Of a DNA stretch of 64,000 nt, positions 20,935 to 31,077 are shown one piece after another. Position 1 is the first letter of the stretch. Every line of letters starts with the position of its first letter. The DNA is from Paucibacter sp. DJ2R-2 (GTDB lineage Bacteria; Pseudomonadota; Gammaproteobacteria; Burkholderiales; Burkholderiaceae_C), in contig NZ_JAJIRT010000006.1 in the NCBI RefSeq assembly GCF_025717675.1, positions 124,001 through 188,000 on the forward strand. The letters run 5' to 3'. The notes beneath the pieces are model-generated. The model was given only the letters and a program-made list of their open reading frames with translations. It made no database searches and was not told the origin of the DNA. Made by a program: the position numbers and the translations under genes.

Positions 20935-22328
20935 ACGGCTCGACCACACCAAGCGCGGTCTCGCCCGGCCTGGCCGACTTCGGCTACCGCCAGGAGCTCA
21001 AACGCGCCCTGAGCTTCCAGGACCTGCTCCGCTACGGCATGGTGGCCATGGTGCCGATCGCGCCGTTTGGCGTCTACGGCTTTGTGGCAGAAACTTCGCA
21101 AGGCTTGGTGCCCCTGGCCTATGGCCTGGGGCTTTTGGCCATGGTGTTTACCGCGCTCTGCTACGCGGCCATGGCGCGCGAGTTTCCGGTCGCCGGGTCC
21201 GCCTATGCCTACACCCAGCGCGGCCTGCACCCGCTGGCCGGATTTCTTGCCGGCTGGCTGCTGCTGCTCGACTACATCCTGGTTCCCGCCCTGCTCTTTG
21301 TGGTCAGTGCGAATTCGCTGCAAGCCCTGCTGCCCGCCCTGCCAACGGGCTGCTGGGTGTTGGCCTTCATCGCCCTGTGCACGGCCATCAATCTGCGCGG
21401 CGTGGAGCTGACCGCGCGCGCCAACCGGGTGTTTCTGGCCCTGCAACTGCTGGTGCTGGCGGTGTTCATGGCCCTGGCGCTGTGGGCACTGCTTGGGCCG
21501 GGCGGCGCGGGCCTGAGCCTGAGGCCCATCCAGGGCCCGCAGCTGAACTGGAACTGGGTGGCAGGAGCGGCAGCCATCGCGGCCCTGTCTTTTCTGGGCT
21601 TTGACGCGATCTCCACGCTCAGCGAGGAGGTCCGGTCCGACCCCTCGCGCCCGCGCGACAATCCGGTGGGCCGGGCCACCCTCTGGGTGCTGTTCGTGAT
21701 GGGCGCCTGCTTCATCGCACAAACCTGGTTGGCGGCCGAACTGGCCCTGGCCGCAGGCCCAAGTTTCAAGCCTGCCAGCCCCGACAGCGCCTTCTACGAC
21801 ATCGCCGCACTGGCCGGCGGCCGCGGCCTCTTCATCACCTGCGCCGTGGCGACCGCTCTGGCCTGGGGCGTGGCCAATGCCTTGAGCGCGCAGGCGGCGG
21901 TGTCTCGGGTGCTCTATGCCATGGCGCGAGATGGCCAACTGCCGGGCTCGCGCTGGCTGGCCCAGGTGCACCCCGAACGCCAGACGCCGCAAGCCAGCAC
22001 CTGGCTGGTAGCGGCCGTGTCCCTGGCCGTGGCCTTGCTGTTTCTCGATGACGCAGCCGCCCTGACCAACCTCGTCACCTTCGGCGCGCTCAGTGCCTTT
22101 GTGCTGCTGCATTTGGCGGTGATCTGGCATTTCCTGGTGCGCCAGCGCAGCGGCCGCTGGCTGCGCCATGGTCTCCTGCCGGCCCTGGGCCTGGCGGTGC
22201 TGCTCTTCATCCTTTACGGGCAAGATCGCGCGGCCATGAAGCTGGGGCTGGCTTGGCTGGGCCTGGGTTTGCTCTGGTGGGCCACGCTCGGCCGAGGCCG
22301 CAAACAGGCATTGAGCCTGAGCGCTTGA
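20931..22328 (+). CDS. APC-family amino acid/amine permease
   Basis: Inner-membrane transporter of 465 residues with about 12 helices and the APC signature near the N-terminus: FQDLLRYGMVAMVPIAPFGVYG, then AYAYTQRGLHP and FDAISTLSEEV. The overall pattern is closest to putrescine-importer-type (PuuP) members. GTG start at 20931 overlaps the amidase stop (GTGA), implying translational coupling. The substrate is likely the amidase substrate or its precursor, which is an inference from context. Confidence 0.85.
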   Translation: MNGSTTPSAVSPGLADFGYRQELKRALSFQDLLRYGMVAMVPIAPFGVYGFVAETSQGLVPLAYGLGLLAMVFTALCYAAMAREFPVAGSAYAYTQRGLHPLAGFLAGWLLLLDYILVPALLFVVSANSLQALLPALPTGCWVLAFIALCTAINLRGVELTARANRVFLALQLLVLAVFMALALWALLGPGGAGLSLRPIQGPQLNWNWVAGAAAIAALSFLGFDAISTLSEEVRSDPSRPRDNPVGRATLWVLFVMGACFIAQTWLAAELALAAGPSFKPASPDSAFYDIAALAGGRGLFITCAVATALAWGVANALSAQAAVSRVLYAMARDGQLPGSRWLAQVHPERQTPQASTWLVAAVSLAVALLFLDDAAALTNLVTFGALSAFVLLHLAVIWHFLVRQRSGRWLRHGLLPALGLAVLLFILYGQDRAAMKLGLAWLGLGLLWWATLGRGRKQALSLSA

Positions 22329-22361
22329 ACTCGGTCACCCACAGCGCGCGCCGACCAGCCC

Positions 22362-22859
22362 TCAAGCCTGGCGGCGCTGTGGCTCGCTCAGGTGCAGGAA
22401 CTTGGTCAGCAAGTCGCGCGGTGGTGCGACCGAGATGGCCTTGAGCATCTGCCCCACATTGCCGCGGTGGTAGGCCCCGTGAGTGATCAGGTGCAGCAGC
22501 ATTTCCTCGCGGCTCATGCAGCCGCCATCGCCATCCGTGAACTGGAAACGCAGGGGCTCGGCAGCCTGCTGGGGACTGAGTTCAGCGACATAACGCTCAA
22601 ACCAGGCGTCCGCCTCCGCCTGCTCGAACTGGAGCACCTCCAAACTCGGTGTGTCATCGGTGTTGGTGCGGGTGTAGCCATGCGCCTCTTGGTTGAGGTG
22701 GGCACGGAAGATGCAGTCCACCACGTAGATGTGGTTGAGCATGCGCAGGGCGGCGTGCAGATCTTCGGCGTGTTGGCTCGCGTCCACATCCGCCAGCACG
22801 GCAAACAGTTCCTGGTTGGCCCAGGACTTCTGGGCAAAGAGTTGCTGCAGGGTTTTCAT
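22362..22859 (-). CDS. DinB family protein
   Basis: Four-helix-bundle protein of the DinB/YfiT-like group, 165 residues. Putative metal-binding histidines are in LNHIYVVD (helix 2) and HLITHGAYHRGNVGQ (helix 4), as in the family; members include thiol-dependent transferases and others of unknown role. I chose the ATG at 22859 because family alignments begin at the WANQELF helix; a longer frame to 22937 lacks support. It converges with the permease gene. Biological role not predictable. Confidence 0.75.
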   Translation of the reverse strand: MKTLQQLFAQKSWANQELFAVLADVDASQHAEDLHAALRMLNHIYVVDCIFRAHLNQEAHGYTRTNTDDTPSLEVLQFEQAEADAWFERYVAELSPQQAAEPLRFQFTDGDGGCMSREEMLLHLITHGAYHRGNVGQMLKAISVAPPRDLLTKFLHLSEPQRRQA

Positions 22860-22931
22860 CGCGATGAACGTCTCCTCTGTGCTCCAAGCAGCGCAGTGCC
22901 GAAGCGCCGCTGGCCACGGAGCCAGGGCTGA

Positions 22932-22970
22932 AAACAAAACAGAGAAGCCGGCTTCGCCGCGCTTCTCTGT
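22932..22970 (-). terminator. Intrinsic terminator of the CBS-domain gene
   Basis: CAGAGAAGC (22941-22949) pairs with GCTTCTCTG (22962-22970), with an inner CGGC/GCCG step and a TTTTGTTTTC run on the minus strand. It lies about 57 nt after the CBS-domain gene stop. Confidence 0.75.
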
Positions 22971-23026
22971 CGGAATAAAACTCAGGCCGGCACCACCGCT
23001 CAGGTGGTGCGCAGGCGATCAGGCGC

Positions 23027-23497
23027 TCAGAACTTGGACTCGCCCGCCGCGGCCGGATTGTCTTCCAGCGGCCAGTCGCGAATGTAGGCCTTGAGCATGC
23101 GGTTTTCGAAATCCTGCCCGTCGACCACAGCCTTGGCCACGTCGTAGAAGGAGATCACGCCCATCAGCGTCTTGCCATTGAGCACGGGCATATAGCGGGC
23201 GTGGCGGCCCAGCATCATGCGGCGGACTTCATCGATTTCGGTTTCGGGCGTGCAGGTCAGCGGATGGTCGTCCATGACGCTTCGAACCAGAGAGGTGCCG
23301 ACCGTGCCGCCATTGCGCACGATGGCCGCGATCACCTCGCGGAAGGTCAGCATGCCGACCAGGTCGCCATGCTCCATCACCACCAGGGAGCCGATGTCGC
23401 GTTCGGCCATGGCAGTCACGGCCACGGCCAGCAATTCGTCGGGCGTGACGGTGAACAGCGTGCCGCCCTTGACGCGCAAAATGTCGACGACTTTCAT
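23027..23497 (-). CDS. Tandem CBS-domain protein
   Basis: Small cytosolic protein of 156 residues consisting of two CBS domains (about 8-62 and 76-132), which usually bind adenine nucleotides and act as a sensor or regulator. Typical motifs are MAERDIGSLVVMEHGDLVGMLT and RHARYMPVLNGKTLMGVISFYD. I chose the ATG at 23497 because GGAGAAAG lies about 10 nt upstream and alignments begin there; the open frame to 23617 is upstream sequence. It is divergent from the sulfhydrylase gene, with 140 nt between. Partner unknown. Confidence 0.85.
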   Translation of the reverse strand: MKVVDILRVKGGTLFTVTPDELLAVAVTAMAERDIGSLVVMEHGDLVGMLTFREVIAAIVRNGGTVGTSLVRSVMDDHPLTCTPETEIDEVRRMMLGRHARYMPVLNGKTLMGVISFYDVAKAVVDGQDFENRMLKAYIRDWPLEDNPAAAGESKF

Positions 23498-23637
23498 GAT
23501 CAGCTTTCTCCTCGTTTTCACTGCCTGCCACTGCTTCGCACGAACTGCCGCGCTGCCGGCAAGACCCGGCACCTTGCGCCGCAGGATGCTTGGGAACATA
23601 GCACACAATCCGCGCATTCAACATCACGAAAGTCCAT

Positions 23638-24948
23638 ATGTCCGGTTACAGCGACCCTGGCTTTGACACCCTGGCTTTGCATGCCGGCGCGGCCCCCGAT
23701 CCCGCCACCGGCGCGCGCGTCACGCCCTTGCATCTGAGTACCTCCTTTGTGTTCGAGAACAGCGAGCACGCCGCTTCGCTCTTCAATATGGAGCGCGCCG
23801 GCCATGTCTACAGCCGCATCTCCAACCCGACCACGGCCGTATTCGAAGAGCGCATGGCCGCGCTGGAAGGCGGGGTCGGCGCCATCGCCACGGCCAGCGG
23901 GCAAGCGGCCCTACATCTGGCCATCGCCACCATCGCGGCGGCCGGCTCGCACATCGTTGCCTCCAGCGCGCTTTACGGCGGCTCGCACAATCTGCTGCAC
24001 TACACCCTGGCTCGCTTCGGCATCAGCACCAGCTTTGTGAAACCAGGCGATCTGGAAGGATGGCGCGCCGCCATCCGGCCCGAGACCAAGCTGCTCTTCG
24101 GCGAGACCCTGGGCAACCCGGGCATGGACGTGCTGGACATCCCGGCCGTCGCGGCCATCGCCCACGAGGCCGGCCTGCCCCTGCTGGTGGACGCGACCCT
24201 GAGCACGCCCTATTTGCAGCGGCCCATCGCCCAGGGCGCCGACCTGGTCATGCACTCGGCCACCAAATTCCTGTCCGGCCACGGCACCGTCGTCGGCGGC
24301 GTGCTGGTGGACAGCGGCCGCTTCGACTGGCAGGCCGCGTTTGATCGCAGCGGCGGCCATCGCTTTGCCGAACTCTGCGAGCCCTACGCCGGCTTCCACG
24401 GCATGGTGTTCAGCGAGGAGAGCAGCACTGGCGCCTTTCTGCTGCGCGCGCGCCGCGAGGGCCTGCGCGACTTCGGTGCCTGCATGAGCCCGCACACCGC
24501 CTGGCTGATCCTGCAAGGCATCGAGACCCTGTCCCTGCGCATGGAACGCCATGTGCAGAACGCCAGTCGCATTGCAGAGTTCCTGGCCACCCAACCCCAG
24601 GTCAGCCGCGTCGGCTACCCCGGCTTGGTCAGCCACGCCGACCATGGCCTGGCCCAGCAGCTGCTGCCGCGCGGTTGCGGCTCGGTCTTCAGCTTCGATC
24701 TGCAAGGCAGCCGCGAGCAAGGCCGGCGCTTCATCGAAGCGCTCAAGATCTTCTCCCACCTGGCCAATGTCGGCGACTGCCGCTCGCTGGTGATTCACCC
24801 GGCCAGCACCACCCATTTCCGCATGGACGATGCGGCCCTAGCGCAGGCCGGCATCACGCCCGGCACCATCCGCCTGTCCATCGGCCTGGAAGACGCCGAG
24901 GACCTGATCGCCGACTTGAAGCGCGCGCTCAAGATCGCCGCCCGCTGA
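23638..24948 (+). CDS. O-acetylhomoserine sulfhydrylase-type PLP enzyme (MetY-like)
   Basis: Cys/Met-metabolism PLP enzyme of 436 residues, probably forming homocysteine (or methionine) from O-acetylhomoserine and sulfide (or methanethiol). FDTLALHAGAAPDPATGAR opens the protein, YSRISNPTTAVFE follows, and the PLP lysine is K210 in HSATKFLSGHGT. Length and the long N-terminal motif favour MetY over the shorter O-succinyl enzymes or methionine gamma-lyase, but sequence alone does not exclude these. An alpha/beta hydrolase gene follows after 24 nt, probably co-transcribed. Confidence 0.85.
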   Translation: MSGYSDPGFDTLALHAGAAPDPATGARVTPLHLSTSFVFENSEHAASLFNMERAGHVYSRISNPTTAVFEERMAALEGGVGAIATASGQAALHLAIATIAAAGSHIVASSALYGGSHNLLHYTLARFGISTSFVKPGDLEGWRAAIRPETKLLFGETLGNPGMDVLDIPAVAAIAHEAGLPLLVDATLSTPYLQRPIAQGADLVMHSATKFLSGHGTVVGGVLVDSGRFDWQAAFDRSGGHRFAELCEPYAGFHGMVFSEESSTGAFLLRARREGLRDFGACMSPHTAWLILQGIETLSLRMERHVQNASRIAEFLATQPQVSRVGYPGLVSHADHGLAQQLLPRGCGSVFSFDLQGSREQGRRFIEALKIFSHLANVGDCRSLVIHPASTTHFRMDDAALAQAGITPGTIRLSIGLEDAEDLIADLKRALKIAAR

Positions 24949-24972
24949 AGCGAAGCCACCGAGACCCACACC

Positions 24973-25791
24973 ATGCTCTTCAACGTCCACGAACAGTCCA
25001 CGTACGCCTACACCGGCGGCAAGCCCTTTGACCCCACCCTGCCCTGCGTGGTCTTCATCCACGGTGCCCTCAACGACCACAGCGTCTGGACCCTGCTGGC
25101 GCGCTGGTGCGCCCACCACGGCCATGCGGTGCTGGCCGTCGACCTGCCCGGCCATGGCCGCAACCGCGCGCAAGCGCCGCTGGCCGATGTGCCGGCCATG
25201 GCCGACTGGTTGCTGGCCTTGATGCAGGCCGCGGGCTTGAGCCAGCCCGCCGCCCTGGTCGGCCACAGCATGGGCTCGCTGATCGCGCTGGAGGCCGCTG
25301 CGCGCGCGCCCGAGCAGGTCAGCCGCCTGGTGCTGGTGGGCACGGCCTACCCGATGAAGGTCTCGCCCGCCCTGCTGGAAACCGCCCGCACCGCGCCCGA
25401 GCAGGCCATTGCCATGGTCAACACCTTCTCCTTCGCCAGCTGGGCCAGCAAGCCCGGCTACCCGGGCCCGGGCAGCTGGCTGCAAGGGGCCGAGCTGGCA
25501 CTCAAGACCCGCATCCAGAACGGGCAGACGGCGCTCAATTTGTTCGAGCACGACTTCCGGGTCTGCGACAGCTATGCCGGCGGCTTGGAGGCTGCGGCCC
25601 GGGTGCGCTGCCCGGCGCATTTCATCCTCGGCGAGCAGGACCAGATGACGGCGCCCAAGCAGGCGCAAGCCCTGATCGAGGCGCTGAAAGCCCAGGTGCC
25701 CACCGCCGTGCACACACTGCCGGCCGGCCATTCGATGATGGCCGAGGCGCCGGACGCCATGCTGGCGGCGCTGCGCCAGGCGCTGCGCTGA
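24973..25791 (+). CDS. Alpha/beta hydrolase
   Basis: 272-residue cytosolic alpha/beta-hydrolase. [13 protein letters not shown] forms the oxyanion region, GHSMGSL carries the nucleophile (S99), and the catalytic His is in [11 protein letters not shown] near the C-terminus; the acid is likely in GEQDQMTAP. It sits 24 nt after the sulfhydrylase gene and may share its transcript. It ends 9 nt from the stop of the convergent ABC ATPase gene. Substrate unknown. Confidence 0.85.
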   Translation: MLFNVHEQSTYAYTGGKPFDPTLPCVVFIHGALNDHSVWTLLARWCAHHGHAVLAVDLPGHGRNRAQAPLADVPAMADWLLALMQAAGLSQPAALVGHSMGSLIALEAAARAPEQVSRLVLVGTAYPMKVSPALLETARTAPEQAIAMVNTFSFASWASKPGYPGPGSWLQGAELALKTRIQNGQTALNLFEHDFRVCDSYAGGLEAAARVRCPAHFILGEQDQMTAPKQAQALIEALKAQVPTAVHTLPAGHSMMAEAPDAMLAALRQALR

Positions 25792-25800
25792 ACCAGTCAC

Positions 25801-26494
<694 letters not shown>

Positions 26495-26502
<8 letters not shown>

Positions 26503-27769
26503 GGATGGCCACCACGGGGTCAAGTCTTGCCGCACGCAGGGCCGGCGCAAACGCTGACAGCAAACCGGTGATGCTGGCCAAGAGCAAGGCCAGGGCAAAC
26601 AGCTGCGGGTCCAGGCTGAGCGCGAACAGCGGCGTGCCGTCGGCATTGCGTGCAAAGCGCTGCCAGGCCAGCAAGGCCGCCGCGCCGATGGCGCAACCGA
26701 TCAGCGCGCCTCCTAGACCCAGCAGGCCCCCTTGCAGCAGGAAGACACGCAGGATCTGCCCACGCGAAATGCCCATGGCTCGCAAGATGCCAATCTCGCG
26801 CGACTTCTGCACCACCACGACCACCAACACGCTGGCGATGCCGAAGGCGACCGAAAGGCCGACGAAAAAGCGGATGGCTGTGTTGGCTGTCGACTGGGCG
26901 CTGACGGCCGAAAAGAACTGGGCGCTGGCCTTGATCCAGCTGTCGGCCTGCACGCCGGTTTCCGCGGCGATGCGCTGGGCCATGCGCTCGGCAGCATAGA
27001 CATCCTCGACCGTCACCTCCAGGCTGCTGACCCCGCCGGGCAGGCCCAGCAGGCTTTGCGCCGTGCGCAGGGGCACAAAAGTGCTGCGCTGATTGGCGCC
27101 CTTGTTGCCCAGGTCGAAGATGCCGGCGATCTTGAAAGTGCTGAGGCTGGGTGCGGCGCCCGGATTGGCAGCATTGCTGGTACTCAGGCGCAGCTTGTCG
27201 CCGACATCGAGGCCCAGGTCGGCGGCCAGCTCACTGCCGATCAGGATGTCACCGCTGCCCAGCTGGGCCGTGCCGCGCAGGATCTTGTCGCTGAGATCGA
27301 CGATGCGGTAGTACAGCGCCGGCTCGATGCCGGTGATGGACACCGCACGGCTGGCACTGCCGCGCAGCACCAGGGCCGAGCCGCTGACCTGGGGGCTGAC
27401 CACCCGCACGCCCGGCATGGCCTGCACCTGCCGGGCCACGGCCTGCCACTGGTCGATGGACTTGAGTCGCTGCAGCGGCGGCTGGACGATGGCGCCGACC
27501 ACGGCGCCGGGCTGGCCGTCGGGGCCCAGCTCGTGCTCGCCGCGCAGCTCGCGCGTGAATTGCTGCGGCGGCAGCAGCTGGATGTGAGCCTGGGCCGAGA
27601 GCACGCGGCGGATGAAATTGCCCTGCAAACCGGCCAGCAAGGCCGACATGAAGACGATCACGCCCACACCAATGGCCACGCCGGTCATGATGAACAGGGT
27701 CTGCAAACGCCCCTCGCGCAGAAAGCGCAGGGCGACGATCCATTCAAACGGTTGCCAGGACTTGAGCAT
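26495..27769 (-). CDS. ABC transporter permease, FtsX/MacB family
   Basis: 424 residues with the four-helix FtsX/MacB layout: one N-terminal helix ([21 protein letters not shown]), a large periplasmic domain (about 45-280) and three C-terminal helices (from [20 protein letters not shown]). The [10 protein letters not shown] coupling motif is present. It works with the overlapping ATPase and the preceding HlyD-type adaptor, a MacAB-like arrangement with permease and ATPase on separate chains as in LolCD or YknYZ. Confidence 0.88.
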
Positions 27770-27790
27770 GGTCAGAGGGCTCGCCCGGCT

Positions 27791-29092
27791 TCAGCGGCTG
27801 GCGGGCGAGGACGCTGCTGCTGGTGCTGCGGTCGGCGCGGCCAACACCGGCCGCACCCGATCACCGGCATTCAGGCCGGCCGCATCGGCGGCCGCGGCCT
27901 GCAGCACCACATCGCCCTCGGCCATGCCTTCGAGCACCTCGACCCAGCCACCGCTTCGCAGGCCCAGCCGGAGCTCACGGCGCTGCAAGCCCTCGCGGGT
28001 ATCGACGCGCCAGACCCAGGGCTTCTGCCCCGGCGCTTCATGCAGCTGCGCCAGGCCCAGCAGCAAGGCCCGCTGACGCCGGCCCACCTCAACGTCGGCC
28101 GAGACCGTCATGTCCTGGCGCAGATAGGCCGGCGGCGCATCGACCGCCAGGCGCACCTCGACCGCGCCGGTCTGGGCATTGACGCCCGGGTTGATGTAGG
28201 CCACGCGCGCAGCGAAGCGCTGCTCGGGGTAAGCGTCGGCCGAGGCCAGGGCCGGCTGGCCCAGCTGCAGCAGGCGCAGGTTCTTCTCGTCGATGGACAG
28301 CACCAGCTCGGTCCGCCCCTGGGGCGAGAGCGTCATCAGCAAACGGCCGGCCTGCACCACATCACCGACCTCGACATTGCGCGCAATCAGGGTGCCGGCC
28401 ACCGGCGCCTGGATGCGGGTGTAGCGGGCCCGCGCCCGGGCCAAATCGGCGGCGGCCTCGGCCTGGCTCAGGGCCGCACGGGCAAGCGCCAGCTCGCTGC
28501 CGGCCGGTTGCAGGCTGCGGGTCTGGGCCTGGTTGGCGCGCGCCTGGGCCTCGGCCAGGCTCAAGCTCTTACGCGCCTCATCGAGGGCCGCCGCACCAAT
28601 GAACCCTTGTTGATGAAGCTGCTCACTGCGCTGCAGCTGGGCACGCGCCAGATCGAGCGTGGCTTGCGCCTGGCGCAGCTGCTGCTCGCTGACCGGCAGC
28701 TGCACCTCGCCCAGGCGGCGCAGGTTCAGCTGCGCCTGCTGCAAGGCCGCCTCGGCTTGGCGCTGCGCGGCGCTGAGTTCACTGGCCTCCAGCGCCACCA
28801 GCAGCTGGCCCTGCGCCACCGTCTGCCCCTGCGCCACCGGCACCTCGCTGACCGTGCCGGTGATCTGCGCCGCCAGGTCCACCCGGTGCGGCGCCTCCAC
28901 CCGGGCACTGGCCACCACGGTCTGCACAAAATCGCGCCGCTGCACCTGCTCGGCCGGCACGGCCTTGCCGCGCTGGCTTTGCCACAAGCCCCAGGCTGCA
29001 GCGATCAGAAGAACGCCGACGCCCCACAGGAGCCAGCGAGGCAAGGTTCGGCGCTGCGGCGCAGCCGGGGTTGAGGCAATCGGAGTGTCCAT
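27791..29092 (-). CDS. HlyD/MacA-type periplasmic adaptor
   Basis: 433-residue adaptor. An N-terminal cytoplasmic stretch is followed by one membrane helix (WLLWGVGVLLIAAAWGLW, about residues 22-39), a lipoyl half (GTVSEVPVAQGQTVAQGQ), a long Ala/Gln/Leu coiled-coil hairpin (about 105-225), the second lipoyl half (IQAPVAGTLIARNVEVGDVV) and beta-barrel domains. I chose the ATG at 29092 because the membrane anchor then sits as in MacA. It lies 19 nt after the MipA-like gene and 21 nt before the permease gene. An outer-membrane partner of TolC type is not encoded here. Confidence 0.87.
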   Translation of the reverse strand: MDTPIASTPAAPQRRTLPRWLLWGVGVLLIAAAWGLWQSQRGKAVPAEQVQRRDFVQTVVASARVEAPHRVDLAAQITGTVSEVPVAQGQTVAQGQLLVALEASELSAAQRQAEAALQQAQLNLRRLGEVQLPVSEQQLRQAQATLDLARAQLQRSEQLHQQGFIGAAALDEARKSLSLAEAQARANQAQTRSLQPAGSELALARAALSQAEAAADLARARARYTRIQAPVAGTLIARNVEVGDVVQAGRLLMTLSPQGRTELVLSIDEKNLRLLQLGQPALASADAYPEQRFAARVAYINPGVNAQTGAVEVRLAVDAPPAYLRQDMTVSADVEVGRRQRALLLGLAQLHEAPGQKPWVWRVDTREGLQRRELRLGLRSGGWVEVLEGMAEGDVVLQAAAADAAGLNAGDRVRPVLAAPTAAPAAASSPASR

Positions 29093-29111
29093 GGCGTGCG
29101 TCAACTCACGC

Positions 29112-30005
29112 TCAGTTGCGGTAGGCCAGGCCCAGGCTCCAGCTGTAGGAGCTCGGTTTCTGGTTGAGTGGGCTGTCGGCGGCCGAGCCCAGCAAGCGAC
29201 CCACGCCAAGACTGCTGAAGCAAACCCAGTGTTTGCTGACCGAGCGGGTGTAGCTCAAGCCCAAGCCTGCATCGCGAAGGCCGGAGCCCGGCGCGTAGCT
29301 CCGCCCCAGGCGCTCTGCCGCCGGACCTTCGGGCACGCCGAAATAACTCTGCATGTAGCGGCCATTGCCGCCGGAGACGCCCAGGCCAAGGTTCAACTCA
29401 CCTCCGGCCGAACGGAAGAGCTGCTTGCGCAGATCGGCGTTCCAGACCAGGCCGCCATCCCGGCCGGCCAGATCCTGGCTCAGGCTGCCACCCAGCTGCC
29501 AACTCGGGGCCAAGGTGAAGCCCACGAACAGCCGACCACGCAGCGTGCGCTTGACATCGGGCAGGCCCTGGGTGCTTTCGCTGTCGCGGCTGTTGCGACC
29601 GCTGTCCACGCGCAAGCCGAAGCCCAGGTTGAAGTTCTCGTTGCGAAACAGCTCGCGGCTGGCACCGGCGCCGCCATCGACGGTTTCGCGGCCGAAACCC
29701 ATCAGGCCGGAAGAGCCCGAAGTGGCGATGCGCCAGCGGCCCCAACGCACCGCCCACAGCGGCTTGATGTCACCGGCGTATTGGCGCGCACCGAAATACT
29801 CGGGGCTGTAGCGATAAGCGGCACCAATCAAGTAGCGCACATCGCTTGAAACCGCAGCTTCCAACGGGGTTTGGGCTAGGCTGAGACCCGGCAGGCCGGC
29901 GGCGACCAGCAGCAGCATTTTTGCCCAGGCCAAGGCGGGCGGCGCAGGCCGCGGACCATGACAAGTCGTATGTTCAGAAACCTGAGAGATGGAGTTCAGC
30001 AGCAT
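29112..30005 (-). CDS. MipA/OmpV family outer-membrane protein
   Basis: 297-residue predicted outer-membrane beta-barrel of the MipA/OmpV family (E. coli MipA scaffolds the MltA lytic transglycosylase and PBP1B). The family pattern AYRYSPEYFGARQY occurs shortly after the signal sequence (hydrophobic stretch about residues 28-44, ending SLAQ), with many alternating strands to the C-terminus. No clear ribosome site precedes 30005; an inner ATG at 29918 would give a shorter signal sequence. First gene of the adaptor-permease-ATPase operon, preceded by an FNR-like box. Confidence 0.8.
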   Translation of the reverse strand: MLLNSISQVSEHTTCHGPRPAPPALAWAKMLLLVAAGLPGLSLAQTPLEAAVSSDVRYLIGAAYRYSPEYFGARQYAGDIKPLWAVRWGRWRIATSGSSGLMGFGRETVDGGAGASRELFRNENFNLGFGLRVDSGRNSRDSESTQGLPDVKRTLRGRLFVGFTLAPSWQLGGSLSQDLAGRDGGLVWNADLRKQLFRSAGGELNLGLGVSGGNGRYMQSYFGVPEGPAAERLGRSYAPGSGLRDAGLGLSYTRSVSKHWVCFSSLGVGRLLGSAADSPLNQKPSSYSWSLGLAYRN

Positions 30006-30056
30006 CAGCGCAGCTTAGCAGCGCTGCGCGGCATTTGTCCGTGCGCTGCGGCTCAG

Positions 30057-30070
30057 CTGATGCAGATCAA
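30057..30070 (-). promoter_or_regulatory. FNR/Anr-like binding site upstream of the MipA operon
   Basis: Minus strand reads TTGAT-CTGC-ATCAG, matching the FNR/Anr consensus TTGAT-N4-ATCAA at 9 of 10 defined bases. Its centre is about 58 nt before the MipA-like start codon. No good -10 could be fixed, so the function is a prediction. Confidence 0.45.
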
Positions 30071-30090
30071 GCCATGCCCATGCTCTGGAA

Positions 30091-31041
30091 TCAGAGGCCC
30101 AGGATAGGCCGCAGCTGGGTCAGCATGTCGGTGGCCATGGCCTGCAAGTCGTACTCAAGCTTCCAGCCCCAATCGGCCACGGCGGCGCTGTCGTCGATGC
30201 GCTGTGGCCAGCTGGCGGCGATGGCCTGGCGGAAGTCCGGGGCATAGCTGATCTCAAAGCCGGGCACCTGGCGGGCGATCTCAGCGGCGATCTCGGCCGG
30301 CGTGAAGCTGACGCCGGCCAGGTTGTAGCTGCCGCGCTGCTTGATGGCCTCGGCCGGGGCTTCCATCAGCTCGATGGTGGCGCGCAAGGCGTCGGGCATG
30401 TACATCATGGGCAAGGCCTGACCCTCTTCGAGGAAGCAGGTGTAGCGGCCGGTCTTGAGCGCCGAATGGAAGATGTCCACGGCGTAGTCGGTGGTGCCGC
30501 CGCCCGGGGGCGTCTTGTAGCTGATCAAGCCGGGGTAGCGCAGACTGCGCACGTCAACGCCATGCTTCTCAAAATACCACTGGCACCAGCGCTCGCCGGC
30601 CAGCTTGGAGATGCCGTAGACCGTGGTCGGGTCCATGACCGTGGTCTGGGGCGTGTCCAGGGCCGGGGTGTTGGGGCCAAAGGCCGCGATCGAGCTGGGC
30701 CAAAAAATGCGGTCCAGCTTCTGGGTGCGGGCCAGCTCCAGCACATTGAGCAGGCCTTTCATGTTCAGGTCCCAGGCCCACATCGGGTGCTTCTCGCCGG
30801 TGGCGGACAGCGCGGCGGCCAGCAGATAGATCTGGGTGATGCTGTGGCGCTTGACGACGGCGGCGATGGCCGCCGCGTCGGTGGCGTCCAGCATCTCGTG
30901 CGTCAGGGCCGGCACGCGGCCTTCAGGCGCCAGGTCGCTGGTGATGACGTTGTCATTGCCGTGGCGCAGGGCCAGGGCCTGGGCCAGCTCGGTGCCGATC
31001 TGGCCGTTGGCGCCGATGATGAGGATCTTGGTGGTGCTCAT
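30091..31041 (-). CDS. L-threonine 3-dehydrogenase, SDR (epimerase-like) type
   Basis: Oxidises L-threonine to 2-amino-3-ketobutyrate with NAD+, the first step of threonine catabolism to glycine. 316 residues. This is the short-chain/epimerase-type enzyme, not the zinc Tdh of E. coli. GANGQIGTEL near the N-terminus binds NAD; the catalytic YGISK is near residue 143; LRYPGLISYKTPPGGGTTDY is typical of this subfamily. It starts 36 nt after kbl, and the pair forms the standard two-step operon. The glycine produced would feed the riboswitch-controlled gcv operon at the left of the window. Confidence 0.9.
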   Translation of the reverse strand: MSTTKILIIGANGQIGTELAQALALRHGNDNVITSDLAPEGRVPALTHEMLDATDAAAIAAVVKRHSITQIYLLAAALSATGEKHPMWAWDLNMKGLLNVLELARTQKLDRIFWPSSIAAFGPNTPALDTPQTTVMDPTTVYGISKLAGERWCQWYFEKHGVDVRSLRYPGLISYKTPPGGGTTDYAVDIFHSALKTGRYTCFLEEGQALPMMYMPDALRATIELMEAPAEAIKQRGSYNLAGVSFTPAEIAAEIARQVPGFEISYAPDFRQAIAASWPQRIDDSAAVADWGWKLEYDLQAMATDMLTQLRPILGL

Positions 31042-31077
31042 GGGTCTGAGTGCAGTTCGGGGAGGGGCTTCAGAAGA

